Assembly: GCF_039543225.1 (NCBI RefSeq)
Contig: NZ_BAABJI010000002.1
Span: 1,240,001 to 1,304,000 of the forward strand
Source of the DNA: Mucilaginibacter defluvii
GTDB lineage: Bacteria; Bacteroidota; Bacteroidia; Sphingobacteriales; Sphingobacteriaceae
DNA length: 64,000 nucleotides
Direction of reading: 5' to 3'
Shown: in pieces, positions 16,381-24,539 of the stretch
Layout of the letters: each line of letters begins with the position of its first letter
Position numbering within the stretch: position 1 is the stretch's first letter
Notes under the pieces: generated by a model
Database searches by the model: none
The model's input: the letters and a program-made list of their open reading frames with translations, nothing else
Told to the model about the DNA's origin: nothing
Translations under genes and position numbers: made by a program

Positions 16381-16415
16381 AAATAAAAAAAGTCCCGACT
16401 GCTAAGCCGGGACTT
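16381..16415 (-). terminator. Terminator of rpmE2
   Basis: On the minus strand stem AAGTCCCG / CGGGACTT (arms 16415-16408 and 16397-16390, 10-base loop) followed by TTTTTATTT. The T-tract also forms a -7-like element for the next gene. Confidence 0.8.
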
Positions 16416-16436
16416 ATAAATATTTTAAATAAGCGA

Positions 16437-16685
16437 TTACTTTTTAGCGTAACGCGTACGGAATTTGTCGATACGACCGGCAGTATCTACCAACTTCATC
16501 TTACCGGTATAAAAAGGGTGTGAAGTGTGTGATATCTCTAATTTTACTAACGGATACTCGTTACCATCTTCCCATTTAACTGTTTCACGGGTATCGATGC
16601 ATGATTTAGTGATGAAAGAATAGTCGTTAGACATATCTTTAAAAACCACTAATCTATAGTTTGACGGATGCAGATCTTTTTTCAT
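16437..16685 (-). CDS. rpmE2: 50S ribosomal protein L31 type B
   Basis: An 82-residue L31 of the zinc-independent (type B, C-minus) form: it has [18 protein letters not shown] at the start and [19 protein letters not shown] later, and lacks the paired CxxC of type A L31. Type B L31 is often the only or the zinc-limitation form. It is monocistronic with a -7 element (TATATTTG, minus strand, 16722-16715) about 30 bases upstream and a terminator downstream. Confidence 0.94.
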   Translation of the reverse strand: MKKDLHPSNYRLVVFKDMSNDYSFITKSCIDTRETVKWEDGNEYPLVKLEISHTSHPFYTGKMKLVDTAGRIDKFRTRYAKK

Positions 16686-16714
16686 TACTTTATACTTTCC
16701 TTATAAAAGAGGCG

Positions 16715-16722
16715 CAAATATA
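16715..16722 (-). promoter_or_regulatory. -7 promoter element of rpmE2
   Basis: TATATTTG on the minus strand, exact match to TAnnTTTG, 29 bases before the ATG at 16685. The -33 box is not clear. Confidence 0.45.
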
Positions 16723-16894
16723 GTGATCTTATTTTGATTATAAAACATTCAGGTAAAAAGTTTTCCACCGTTTAAATTCATTACTTTTCCTTACACCTTT
16801 TAAGGTTTAAATATCTTATTGACCACTGTTATGATTGCATACCTACGCACTCGTTTATGACAGTTATCGAACAATTTTAAATAAATTATTTGTA

Positions 16895-16902
16895 TATCTT
16901 TG
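16895..16902 (+). promoter_or_regulatory. -7 promoter element of the isc operon
   Basis: TATCTTTG matches TAnnTTTG and lies 18 bases before the iscS ATG at 16921, which implies a short leader. The -33 box is weak (only an AT-rich run). No IscR-like operator was recognised. Confidence 0.45.
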
Positions 16903-16920
16903 TATTGTTAAACTGATACA

Positions 16921-18132
16921 ATGAACTTACCGATTTATTTAGATAACAACGCTACAACACCCATTGACCCACGGGTGCTTGAAGCTATGATACCATATTT
17001 TACTCAGAAATTTGGTAATGCCGCGAGCCGTAACCACCACTTTGGCTGGGTAGCCGAAGAGGGTGTTGATTATGCCCGTGAGCAGGTAGCCAAATTGATC
17101 GGCGCTAACGAGAAGGAGATCATTTTCACTTCGGGCGCTACCGAGTCAGACAACCTGGCTATCAAGGGTGTTTTTGAGATGTATAAGGAGAAAGGCAACC
17201 ACATCATCACCGCGGTTACCGAGCATAAAGCTGTGCTTGATGCTTGTAAACATGTTGAGAAACTTGGCGGAAAGGTTACTTACCTGCCTGTTAAAGAGGA
17301 CGGTTTGATTGACCTGCAACTGCTTGAGCAAAGCATCACGCCCGAAACCATCCTGGTATCGATCATGTACGGTAATAATGAGATCGGCGTTATACAGCCT
17401 GTAAAAGAAATTGCAGCCATAGCCCACAAGCATGGCGCCCTGTTTATGACTGATGCTACGCAGGCCGTAGGTAAAATTCCGGTTGACGTAAATGCTGACG
17501 GTATTGACCTATTGGCACTTTCAGCCCATAAAATGTATGGCCCTAAAGGTGTAGGCGCTTTATATGTACGCCGTAAAGGCCCGCGTGTTAAGGTTACAGC
17601 CCAAATGGATGGCGGTGGCCACGAGCGCGGTATGCGTTCAGGCACGTTAAACGTACCGGGTATAGTTGGCTTGGGTAAAGCCTGCGAAATTGCCCGCTTA
17701 GAAATGGATTCAGAAGCTCAACGTTTATCAGCATTGCGCGATAAACTCGAAGCATCATTAAGCCAGTTGGAAGAAAGCTATGTAAATGGTAACACACAAC
17801 ACCGTTTGCCACACGTAGCCAACATTTCTTTCAAATACGTTGAGGGAGAAGGTTTGATGATGGCCATGAAAGATTTGGCGGTATCATCAGGTTCGGCCTG
17901 TACTTCGGCATCGCTTGAGCCGTCATACGTACTGAAAAGCCTGGGCTTATCAGACGATCTGGCACACTCTTCGATACGTTTTGGCTTAGGCCGCTTTACT
18001 ACCGAGGAGGAAGTTGATTACGCTATCGAGGTAACTAAAAAAGCGGTTACTCACCTGCGCGAACTTTCACCACTGTGGGAAATGTTTAAAGAAGGCATCG
18101 ACCTTAACTCAATTGAGTGGGCTGAACACTAA
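16921..18132 (+). CDS. iscS: Cysteine desulfurase IscS
   Basis: A 403-residue PLP enzyme that takes sulfur from cysteine for Fe-S cluster assembly. Visible residues: catalytic His102 (VTEHKAVLD), the PLP lysine Lys204 ([10 protein letters not shown]) and the persulfide-forming Cys327 in the flexible loop [13 protein letters not shown], which marks it as the IscS/NifS group rather than SufS. It is the first gene of iscS-iscU-iscA. No iscR, hscA or fdx follows, so this is a compact isc operon as often seen in Bacteroidota. Confidence 0.95.
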   Translation: MNLPIYLDNNATTPIDPRVLEAMIPYFTQKFGNAASRNHHFGWVAEEGVDYAREQVAKLIGANEKEIIFTSGATESDNLAIKGVFEMYKEKGNHIITAVTEHKAVLDACKHVEKLGGKVTYLPVKEDGLIDLQLLEQSITPETILVSIMYGNNEIGVIQPVKEIAAIAHKHGALFMTDATQAVGKIPVDVNADGIDLLALSAHKMYGPKGVGALYVRRKGPRVKVTAQMDGGGHERGMRSGTLNVPGIVGLGKACEIARLEMDSEAQRLSALRDKLEASLSQLEESYVNGNTQHRLPHVANISFKYVEGEGLMMAMKDLAVSSGSACTSASLEPSYVLKSLGLSDDLAHSSIRFGLGRFTTEEEVDYAIEVTKKAVTHLRELSPLWEMFKEGIDLNSIEWAEH

Positions 18133-18140
18133 GATTATGT

Positions 18141-18163
18141 CGGAATTGGAATTTTCGATTCCG
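18141..18163. repeat. Short hairpin between iscS and iscU
   Basis: CGGAAT (18141-18146) and ATTCCG (18158-18163) form a small stem in the 86-base iscS-iscU spacer. It could tune the relative amounts of the two products; the effect is unknown. Confidence 0.4.
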
Positions 18164-18218
18164 GATTTGATTGTTAGGATTTAGATATTAAAATTTAGAA
18201 TTTAAAAGCTATAAGAAA

Positions 18219-18632
18219 ATGGCATATTCAGATAAAGTAATTGATCATTACACTAACCCGCGCAACGTGGGTACATTAGATAAAAGCAGCCATAAAGTAG
18301 GTACCGGCCTTGTAGGTGCCCCTGAGTGTGGCGACGTTATGCGTTTACAAATTGAGGTTGACGATAATAACGTCATCACCGACGCAAAATTCAAGACCTT
18401 TGGTTGCGGTTCGGCTATCGCCTCGTCATCATTAGCTACCGAGTGGTTAAAAGGCAAAAGCATTGATGATGCTATGGCTATTGACAATATGGATATTGTT
18501 GAAGAACTGGCCCTGCCACCGGTAAAAATTCACTGCTCAGTTTTAGCTGAGGACGCTATTAAAGCCGCTATTAACGATTATCGCGTTAAAAATGGTTTGG
18601 AGCCAATTGAATTAGAAAAATCACACCACTAA
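18219..18632 (+). CDS. iscU: Fe-S cluster assembly scaffold IscU
   Basis: A 137-residue scaffold on which IscS and iron build [2Fe-2S] clusters. The three ligand cysteines are Cys37 (GAPECGDV), Cys63 (FGCGSAIASSS) and Cys106 (KIHCSVLAEDA), with Asp39 after the first. LPPVKIHC is the motif HscA recognises in other bacteria, although no hscA is present here. It is the second gene of the isc operon. Confidence 0.95.
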   Translation: MAYSDKVIDHYTNPRNVGTLDKSSHKVGTGLVGAPECGDVMRLQIEVDDNNVITDAKFKTFGCGSAIASSSLATEWLKGKSIDDAMAIDNMDIVEELALPPVKIHCSVLAEDAIKAAINDYRVKNGLEPIELEKSHH

Positions 18633-18645
18633 TTAGAGATTTTAA

Positions 18646-18691
18646 GAATTAAGAAATAAGATCAAAAAGTTTATACTTGAATTCTTAATTC
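18646..18691. repeat. Inverted repeat between iscU and iscA
   Basis: GAATTAAGAA (18646-18655) and TTCTTAATTC (18682-18691) are perfectly complementary across a 26-base loop. The spacer contains several further AATTAAGA-like repeats. It resembles the repeat-built hairpin before prmA. Confidence 0.5.
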
Positions 18692-18733
18692 CTGATTCTT
18701 AACTCTTGTTTCCGGACTTTTGAATTTATAAAA

Positions 18734-19060
18734 ATGGTAACCGTAACAGATAAAGCTAAAAGCAAAATTGATACTTTGATGCAGGATGCCGGGCTTGATG
18801 CTTCATACTTCCTGCGCGTATCGGTACAGGGTGGCGGCTGCTCGGGCTTGTCATACAACCTTGATTTTGATAACGAGGAGAAAAAAGGCGACCAGTTTTT
18901 TGAAGATAAAGGCGTACGCATGGCCCTGGATATGAAGTCGTTTTTATACCTGGCCGGCACAGAACTTGATTTTTCGGACGGATTGAACGGTAAAGGCTTT
19001 AACTTTCATAACCCGAATGCTACCCGCACCTGTGGCTGCGGCGAAAGCTTCTCGGTTTAA
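18734..19060 (+). CDS. iscA: A-type Fe-S carrier protein IscA/HesB family
   Basis: A 108-residue A-type carrier that transfers Fe-S clusters to target enzymes. The three conserved cysteines are present: Cys36 (GGGCSGLSY) and Cys100/Cys102 in the C-terminal CGCGESF. It is the last gene of the isc operon and is followed by a strong terminator. By sequence it could equally be called SufA/ErpA-type; the position next to iscU supports IscA. Confidence 0.92.
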   Translation: MVTVTDKAKSKIDTLMQDAGLDASYFLRVSVQGGGCSGLSYNLDFDNEEKKGDQFFEDKGVRMALDMKSFLYLAGTELDFSDGLNGKGFNFHNPNATRTCGCGESFSV

Positions 19061-19091
19061 TTGAGCTTCTTAAACGAAACGTTATTACACA

Positions 19092-19122
19092 GAAAAGGCG
19101 CTCCATTCGGGCGCCTTTTCTT
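19092..19122 (+). terminator. Terminator of the isc operon
   Basis: Perfect 10-bp stem GAAAAGGCGC (19092-19101) / GCGCCTTTTC (19111-19120) with a 9-base loop; the 3' arm itself carries the TTTT run. Confidence 0.8.
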
Positions 19123-19332
19123 GTGGTTCGCGATTTACTTATCAGCATATCCCCATAATCATCTACATAAATCAACCTCATCTTCTAATAGAGCACATTA
19201 TCGCATTTAATTAATCGCAAACAGTAACAATGTCACCAGCGCTTGCCGAATCATCCCTCAATCACAACACTCATCTCAACAAACACCATCCGGCAACAGC
19301 ACTGGATGACAAACTCTAAGAGTGCTCAATTA

Positions 19333-19632
19333 TTAAGCGCTCCTTAAATTATTTATATCAGCAAAAAGTTCGGCAGTGTTTACAACACCCGCGTCAATTG
19401 CTTTGCTTTTAACCGCCTCTATCAGGTAATTATTTTTCAGCTCATTTTCAGATACCATTACGCTGAAATCCTTATACATTACTCCTTCTTCGTAAGGATA
19501 AACGGTATAGCTGCGTTTATTAGGGTCATAATGACCGAGCTCAAAAACCTCGTCCTGTTTTTTGCCTTTTATTTTTGCACCTTTTACCAATTGGTAAGCG
19601 TCGTTTATCGTTGTAAAATCATTGTTCTTCAT
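19333..19632 (-). CDS. Hypothetical protein
   Basis: A 99-residue soluble protein with mixed charges (MKNNDFTTINDAYQLVKGAK at the start, ending in ELFADINNLRSA). There is no signal peptide, membrane segment or motif I recognise. It begins 200 bases from the isc terminator and lies 43 bases downstream of the ABC transporter operon on the same strand, so it may be its last member. The ATG at 19632 is the only reasonable start. The reading frame is uninterrupted and codon use resembles the neighbours. Confidence 0.55.
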   Translation of the reverse strand: MKNNDFTTINDAYQLVKGAKIKGKKQDEVFELGHYDPNKRSYTVYPYEEGVMYKDFSVMVSENELKNNYLIEAVKSKAIDAGVVNTAELFADINNLRSA

Positions 19633-19675
19633 AGCAATCAGACAGATACAATAACTTTGCCAATTTTTTTAACGC

Positions 19676-20425
19676 TTACGAAAACCAGCTAAATAAATCG
19701 TTTTGAGTTAACGTCTTTTTTTCTTCCGCTGAAACATCCCGCACAATTGCGCCCTCATTCATCTGGATGAGCCGTGTACCGTACTGATAGGCGTCCTTTA
19801 AATTATGCGTAATAAGTATAGAGGTGAGATTAAAATCTCGGATCAATTGATCTGCCGTGCGCATTACTGTTTCGGCTGAGCGTGGATCAAGTGCCGCGGT
19901 AGGTTCATCAAGCAGCAAAACTTTACAACTATCCATAACACTCATCAACAGGGTAAGCGCCTGGCGTTGCCCTCCGGAAAGGGTACCCATAGGTTGCTCC
20001 AGTTTATTTTCAAGCCCCATGCCTAAAGTGGCTATATGCCCTTTTACCTTATCCATAAAACCTGCGTTTACACCAACTGACAGACCCTTACGCTTGGTGC
20101 GAATAGCAGCCAGCCGGAAATTATCAATAATACTTAAATCGGGAGCCGTGCCGCTTAACGGATTTTGGAAAACCCGCGCCACCCATTTGCTACGCTGATG
20201 ATCTGCCATACGGGTAACATTGTTGCCGTCAATTTGCACGGTCCCTTCATCGGCATAAACACTGCCGGCTACCAAATTAAGCAACGTTGATTTACCCGAT
20301 CCGTTCGAGCCAACAATAACCACAAACTCACCAGCAGCGATGTTGAGTGAAACATTGTTTATAGCGATAATCGCGCTTGCCTTACCCCTATTAAAAGTTT
20401 TATATACTGAATTGAGCGCTATCAT
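19676..20425 (-). CDS. ABC transporter ATP-binding protein (TrpXYZ-like system)
   Basis: A 249-residue ABC ATPase with Walker A GSNGSGKST (39-47), Q-loop around residue 86 (VFQNPLSGTA), signature LSGGQ (148-152), Walker B VLLLDEPTAALD (168 onward) and the switch histidine in ITHNLKDA. It overlaps the permease gene by 4 bases, so translation is probably coupled. Together with the permease and substrate-binding lipoprotein it forms an importer of the ABC_sub_bind type. Systems of this type in Firmicutes have been linked to tryptophan or tyrosine; the substrate here is not shown by the sequence. Confidence 0.9.
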   Translation of the reverse strand: MIALNSVYKTFNRGKASAIIAINNVSLNIAAGEFVVIVGSNGSGKSTLLNLVAGSVYADEGTVQIDGNNVTRMADHQRSKWVARVFQNPLSGTAPDLSIIDNFRLAAIRTKRKGLSVGVNAGFMDKVKGHIATLGMGLENKLEQPMGTLSGGQRQALTLLMSVMDSCKVLLLDEPTAALDPRSAETVMRTADQLIRDFNLTSILITHNLKDAYQYGTRLIQMNEGAIVRDVSAEEKKTLTQNDLFSWFS

Positions 20426-21291
20426 GTATTTCTGCTAAGGGATAAACGGGGCAGACTAACAATCAGCAGCACAAACAAGGCTGTAACCAGTTTAAGCAGG
20501 TTAGCATCAACCCCAATGCTCAGCGTTACCGCCAGCACCATTTGGAATGCTATGGCACCGGCAATAACCAATGCCTGGCTAAGCCATGCCGAGGTAATGC
20601 GTAGCCAGTTAATAATTGTTTCGGCTATGATAACAGACCCAAGCCCGGTTATAACAATACCTATGCCCATATTAATATCAGCAAAACCCTGAAATTGCGT
20701 CATGAGGTAGCCGCTGAGGGCAATTAGTCCGTTAGCTAAAGCAAGCCCGGCAATTTTCATGTTATTGGTATTAACACCAAGCGCGCGTATCATGGTTTCG
20801 CTGTTACCGGTGGCACGCATGGCCAGCCCGAAATCAGTTTTTAGCAGATAACCTATTAATAAAGTAATTAACAATACAACAAGCGATAACACAACGCCTG
20901 TATTTTCATTAGGGTCAGTCAGTAACGGCAGCTTATCAAACAAGGTTTTAACAGCTATCAGCGGAATATTTGAGCGCCCCATCAAGGTTAAGTTGACCGA
21001 ATAAAGTGCCGTCATCACCAATATCCCGGCAAGCAGTGGGTTTACCTTTAAGCGCGTATGAATTAATCCTGTTATAGCGCCCGCCAGTGCCCCGGCCACA
21101 ATCACCGCAGGTAAAACAATGTATACCGGTTGCTGATGCGTAAGTAGCAATGCAGTAACTACGCCGCCAAGCGTGTAACTGCCATCAGTAGTAATGTCGG
21201 GTATGTTAAATATCTTCATGGAAATATAAATTCCAAGCGCGATACCCGCGAAACATAAACCCTGCAATAGAGCGGTGAGATAAAAATCCAT
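20422..21291 (-). CDS. ABC transporter permease (LivH-like fold)
   Basis: A 289-residue membrane protein with about 8-9 transmembrane helices. ITTDGSYTLGGVVTALLL near residue 33 and the conserved cytoplasmic loop around LAMRATGNSETMIRALGVN (cf. the EAA-like loop contacting the ATPase) identify it as a BPD_transp_2 family permease of the kind paired with ABC_sub_bind receptors. The stop overlaps the ATPase start by 4 bases, and its start codon directly abuts the end of the receptor gene. Confidence 0.88.
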   Translation of the reverse strand: MDFYLTALLQGLCFAGIALGIYISMKIFNIPDITTDGSYTLGGVVTALLLTHQQPVYIVLPAVIVAGALAGAITGLIHTRLKVNPLLAGILVMTALYSVNLTLMGRSNIPLIAVKTLFDKLPLLTDPNENTGVVLSLVVLLITLLIGYLLKTDFGLAMRATGNSETMIRALGVNTNNMKIAGLALANGLIALSGYLMTQFQGFADINMGIGIVITGLGSVIIAETIINWLRITSAWLSQALVIAGAIAFQMVLAVTLSIGVDANLLKLVTALFVLLIVSLPRLSLSRNT

Positions 21292-22269
21292 TTATTTTAT
21301 CGCTTCAAAGTTTGATGGCAGTGTAAGTTTATACTTTTTAGCAACATCAGCATTGTATACCCGCTTCCTGATTTTTACCAGTTCCGGCTTCAGTCCGTCG
21401 GTTTTGTGTGTTTTAAGATATTGCACCGCCTGTTCACCGGCCTGGTATCCCCATTGATAAATATCCGCCCCGAAAGCGGCTACCGCGCCGCGTTGTACCA
21501 AACCAGCTTCACTGGTAAAGATAGGTACATTTTTAGCGTCACAATTTTTTTTAATGGTTTCGAAGGCAGCAAACACGGTATTATCCGGGTTAGCAAAAAA
21601 AGCGTCGATACCTTTAGCCAGCAATGATTGCGTTACCAGCGATGCTTCTGACGAATTATTTAGCGGCAATGCTACCAGATTAACGTTCAGTTTAGCAGCC
21701 AAACCTTTTATGCGCTCCATAGCATCTGCCGATTGTGGTTCGGACTGATTATAGATCATGCCTACAACCAACTTAGCTCCCGCTTTAGGTTTTAGTATAT
21801 GCGGAATGATAGAAAATGACGTATCGATATAGTTTAGGTCTTCCAACGCGCCAAACAGATTTGCCGGCGCTTTTCCACTCGCATCAAGCACCTTCATCCG
21901 CTCGGGCACGGGTGATACCATAGCGAATACCGGGATAGTTTTACTTTTTTGCAACGCCGTGACAGTGGACAATGTGGTTGACGTAGCCACCACATCCACC
22001 GGTTGGCTAACAAAATAATTTACAATTTGCGTTAATTGGGGTATATCGTTCTGCGCATTACGGTATTCTATTTTTACGGTATGCGCGTCTTCACTAAAAC
22101 CGCCCTTTTTCAGCGCATCCGTAAAACCGGTACGCGCCTGTGCAATAGTGGCATCTTCAAAAGCATCAACAAAGCCAACAACAGGCACATCGTTTTTTTT
22201 ACCTTTTTGCTGGCACGATATAATAGTTGCAACTACGGCAACAACTGCTAAAAGTTTCACATACTTCAT
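21292..22269 (-). CDS. ABC transporter substrate-binding lipoprotein (ABC_sub_bind family)
   Basis: I place the start at the ATG at 22269, giving MKYVKLLAVVAVVATIISC with a lipobox cysteine at residue 19; the frame is open upstream to 22365, but that would bury the signal peptide. The mature protein is a two-lobe periplasmic-binding fold of ~300 residues (start VPVVGFVDAFEDATIAQART). Repeated motifs such as VDVVATSTTLSTVTALQKSK, IPVFAMVSPVPERMKVLD and VPIFTSEAGLVQRGAVAAFG are typical of the ABC_sub_bind (DUF534/TrpX) family. It is the first gene of the three-gene importer operon. Confidence 0.88.
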   Translation of the reverse strand: MKYVKLLAVVAVVATIISCQQKGKKNDVPVVGFVDAFEDATIAQARTGFTDALKKGGFSEDAHTVKIEYRNAQNDIPQLTQIVNYFVSQPVDVVATSTTLSTVTALQKSKTIPVFAMVSPVPERMKVLDASGKAPANLFGALEDLNYIDTSFSIIPHILKPKAGAKLVVGMIYNQSEPQSADAMERIKGLAAKLNVNLVALPLNNSSEASLVTQSLLAKGIDAFFANPDNTVFAAFETIKKNCDAKNVPIFTSEAGLVQRGAVAAFGADIYQWGYQAGEQAVQYLKTHKTDGLKPELVKIRKRVYNADVAKKYKLTLPSNFEAIK

Positions 22270-22441
22270 ACCACTAAAGTAGTTATTAAACCTTAAAGCC
22301 GAAATATAACCGCAAGCGGCTGTAATCTGTAACCAGGTTATTACGGGTAACTGACAATCGGCCATGGATAGTGTGTAAAATAAACACGCTATTTTTCAAC
22401 AAATGGTAAACAAATTACTTATTGCGGTATTTTAGCCATTG

Positions 22442-23587
22442 ATGATACCTATAATATCAAAGCTACCACAAACGGGCACTACTATATTTACCACCATGTC
22501 GGCACTGGCTGCCGAACTGGGCGCTATCAATTTGTCGCAGGGTTTTCCGGACTATGATTGCCCTGCTGAATTAAAAGAACTGGTTAGCCAGGCTATGCAG
22601 CAAGGCTACAACCAATACGCGCCAATGGCCGGTTTAATGAGCCTGCGCGAGGTAATTGCCGCCAAAACTGAAAAGCTTTACGGTGCAGTTTACGATCCGG
22701 AAACGGAGATAACCGTAACCGCAGGCGGTACACAGGCTATTTATACCGCAATTAGCACTGTAGTAAACCCTAATGATGAGGTTATTATTTTTGAACCGGC
22801 TTACGATGCTTATGCCCCGGCAGTACGTATGATGGGCGGCCTGGTAAAATCACTACAACTGGAACCGCCCGATTACCGCATAAACTGGGAGATGGTTAAA
22901 AGGCTGATCACCAACCGCACCCGCATGATCATCCTGAATTCCCCGCATAACCCTACCGCCACCATGCTGCGTAAGGAAGATATTGACCAACTGATCAGCA
23001 TCATCAATAGCAGGGATATTTTTATTTTAAGCGACGAAGTTTATGAGCATTTGATATTTGACGGCCGCACACATGAAAGCATGGCACGCTATGCAGAGTT
23101 GCGCGACCGCAGCTTTATTGTAGCATCGCTTGGCAAAACCTTTCATGTTACCGGGTGGAAGCTGGGTTACTGTATTGCCCCGGCCTACCTGATGCGCGAG
23201 TTCAGGAAGATACACCAGTTCTTAGTATTCAGCGTAAACACGCCCATGCAGTTCGCCGCAGCTGAATATCTGAAAAACGAAGAACATTACAACTATTTAC
23301 CAGGCTTTTTCCAGCAAAAGCGCGACCACTTCAGGGCCGGGCTTGAGCAGAGCAGGTTTAAATTACTGCCTTGCGAGGGATCCTACTTCCAATCAGTATT
23401 TTATGATGCTATTAGTGACGAAAAGGATACGGATTTTGTGGTGCGTTTAACCAGGGAATTTGGCGTAGCAGCCATACCAACATCAGCTTTTTACAGTAAG
23501 GGTACCGACTTTAAGGTGATTCGCTTTTGTTTTGCCAAAACACAAGAAACTTTAGATAAAGCCGTTGATAGGTTAATTAAAGTTTAA
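22442..23587 (+). CDS. PLP-dependent methionine/glutamine aminotransferase (YbdL-like)
   Basis: A 381-residue class I/II aminotransferase; I use the ATG at 22442, although the frame also allows the TTG one codon earlier. Visible residues: the substrate-loop LSQGFPDY near 31, Asn170 (SPHNPTA), Asp198 and Tyr201 (SDEVYEH) and the PLP lysine Lys232 (SLGKTFHVTGWK). The FxxTGWK form is typical of YbdL, which prefers methionine, and of kynurenine/glutamine transaminases. A nitrilase-family omega-amidase follows after 56 bases. The pair is the known arrangement that closes the methionine salvage or glutamine-transaminase route: transamination of 4-methylthio-2-oxobutyrate with glutamine, then hydrolysis of the 2-oxoglutaramate. 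Confidence 0.88.
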   Translation: MIPIISKLPQTGTTIFTTMSALAAELGAINLSQGFPDYDCPAELKELVSQAMQQGYNQYAPMAGLMSLREVIAAKTEKLYGAVYDPETEITVTAGGTQAIYTAISTVVNPNDEVIIFEPAYDAYAPAVRMMGGLVKSLQLEPPDYRINWEMVKRLITNRTRMIILNSPHNPTATMLRKEDIDQLISIINSRDIFILSDEVYEHLIFDGRTHESMARYAELRDRSFIVASLGKTFHVTGWKLGYCIAPAYLMREFRKIHQFLVFSVNTPMQFAAAEYLKNEEHYNYLPGFFQQKRDHFRAGLEQSRFKLLPCEGSYFQSVFYDAISDEKDTDFVVRLTREFGVAAIPTSAFYSKGTDFKVIRFCFAKTQETLDKAVDRLIKV

Positions 23588-23643
23588 ATAAATTTTAACA
23601 CATTGCAATAATATTTAGCCTTTTAGCTAAGCTATACTTGCCT

Positions 23644-24420
23644 ATGGATAATCTGAAAATCACTGTATTCCAGGGATACCTGTTTTGGGAAAATGCCGAT
23701 AAGAACCTGCAGAACATCAGTTTGCGCTTATCAAACATACGTGAAAAAACCGACCTGATTGTACTGCCCGAGATGTTTAACACCGGCTTTACCATGAATG
23801 TTGAGCCGCTTGCTGAAGAAATGGGCGGCAAAACCATGCAGTGGATGGCCGCGACCGCCAAAAAGTTTGACTGTGTAATAACCGGCAGCTTGATTATTGA
23901 GGAAGACGGCAAGTATTACAACCGCCTGATATGGATGCGCCCCGACAGTAGCCATGAACATTATGATAAGCGCCACTTATTCGCGCTTGGTAAAGAACAC
24001 GAAAAATTTACCGCCGGCAATAAACGCCTGATAGTTGAACTTAAAGGCTGGAACGTTTGCCCGATGATTTGCTATGACCTGCGTTTCCCGGTGTGGCAGC
24101 GTAATGTTAACGGCGAGTATGACCTGCTGTTGATTGTGGCCAACTGGCCTGAACGCCGCGCACTGCACTGGCGCACACTGATACCGGCCCGCGCGGTAGA
24201 GAACCAAAGCTACGTGGTGGCAGTTAACCGTGTTGGGCATGATGGTAACGAAGTTTATCATTCAGGCGATTCAACCTGTATTGATCCGAACGGAAAGGTG
24301 ATCTATTATAAACGCGACGAGGAAGATCTTTATACCTTCACCATTGCCGCTATCGAACTGGAAAAAACACGGCGCGCGCTCCCGTTTTTGAAGGATGCGG
24401 ATAGCTTTACCATCAACTAA
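23644..24420 (+). CDS. Nitrilase-family omega-amidase (YafV/MtnU-like)
   Basis: A 258-residue carbon-nitrogen hydrolase, started at the ATG at 23644; the frame also opens two codons earlier with TTG. The catalytic triad is Glu43 (LPEMFNTGFT), Lys109 (YDKRHLF) and Cys143 (PMICYDLRFPVW). The pattern and length match bacterial omega-amidase YafV, which hydrolyses 2-oxoglutaramate or 2-oxosuccinamate to the keto acid and ammonia. Its partner, a YbdL-like aminotransferase, lies directly upstream, which supports a joint role in methionine salvage or glutamine transamination. Confidence 0.88.
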   Translation: MDNLKITVFQGYLFWENADKNLQNISLRLSNIREKTDLIVLPEMFNTGFTMNVEPLAEEMGGKTMQWMAATAKKFDCVITGSLIIEEDGKYYNRLIWMRPDSSHEHYDKRHLFALGKEHEKFTAGNKRLIVELKGWNVCPMICYDLRFPVWQRNVNGEYDLLLIVANWPERRALHWRTLIPARAVENQSYVVAVNRVGHDGNEVYHSGDSTCIDPNGKVIYYKRDEEDLYTFTIAAIELEKTRRALPFLKDADSFTIN

Positions 24421-24539
24421 ATAGCATCGGCACAAAAACTTTTGCTAAGGCCGTAGCGTAAACTGTTTTTATTTACGTAACCACAAAATAAACGCTTTAT
24501 TTTGCGTTGATTAAAACGGTAAATTCTACATTAATCTTC

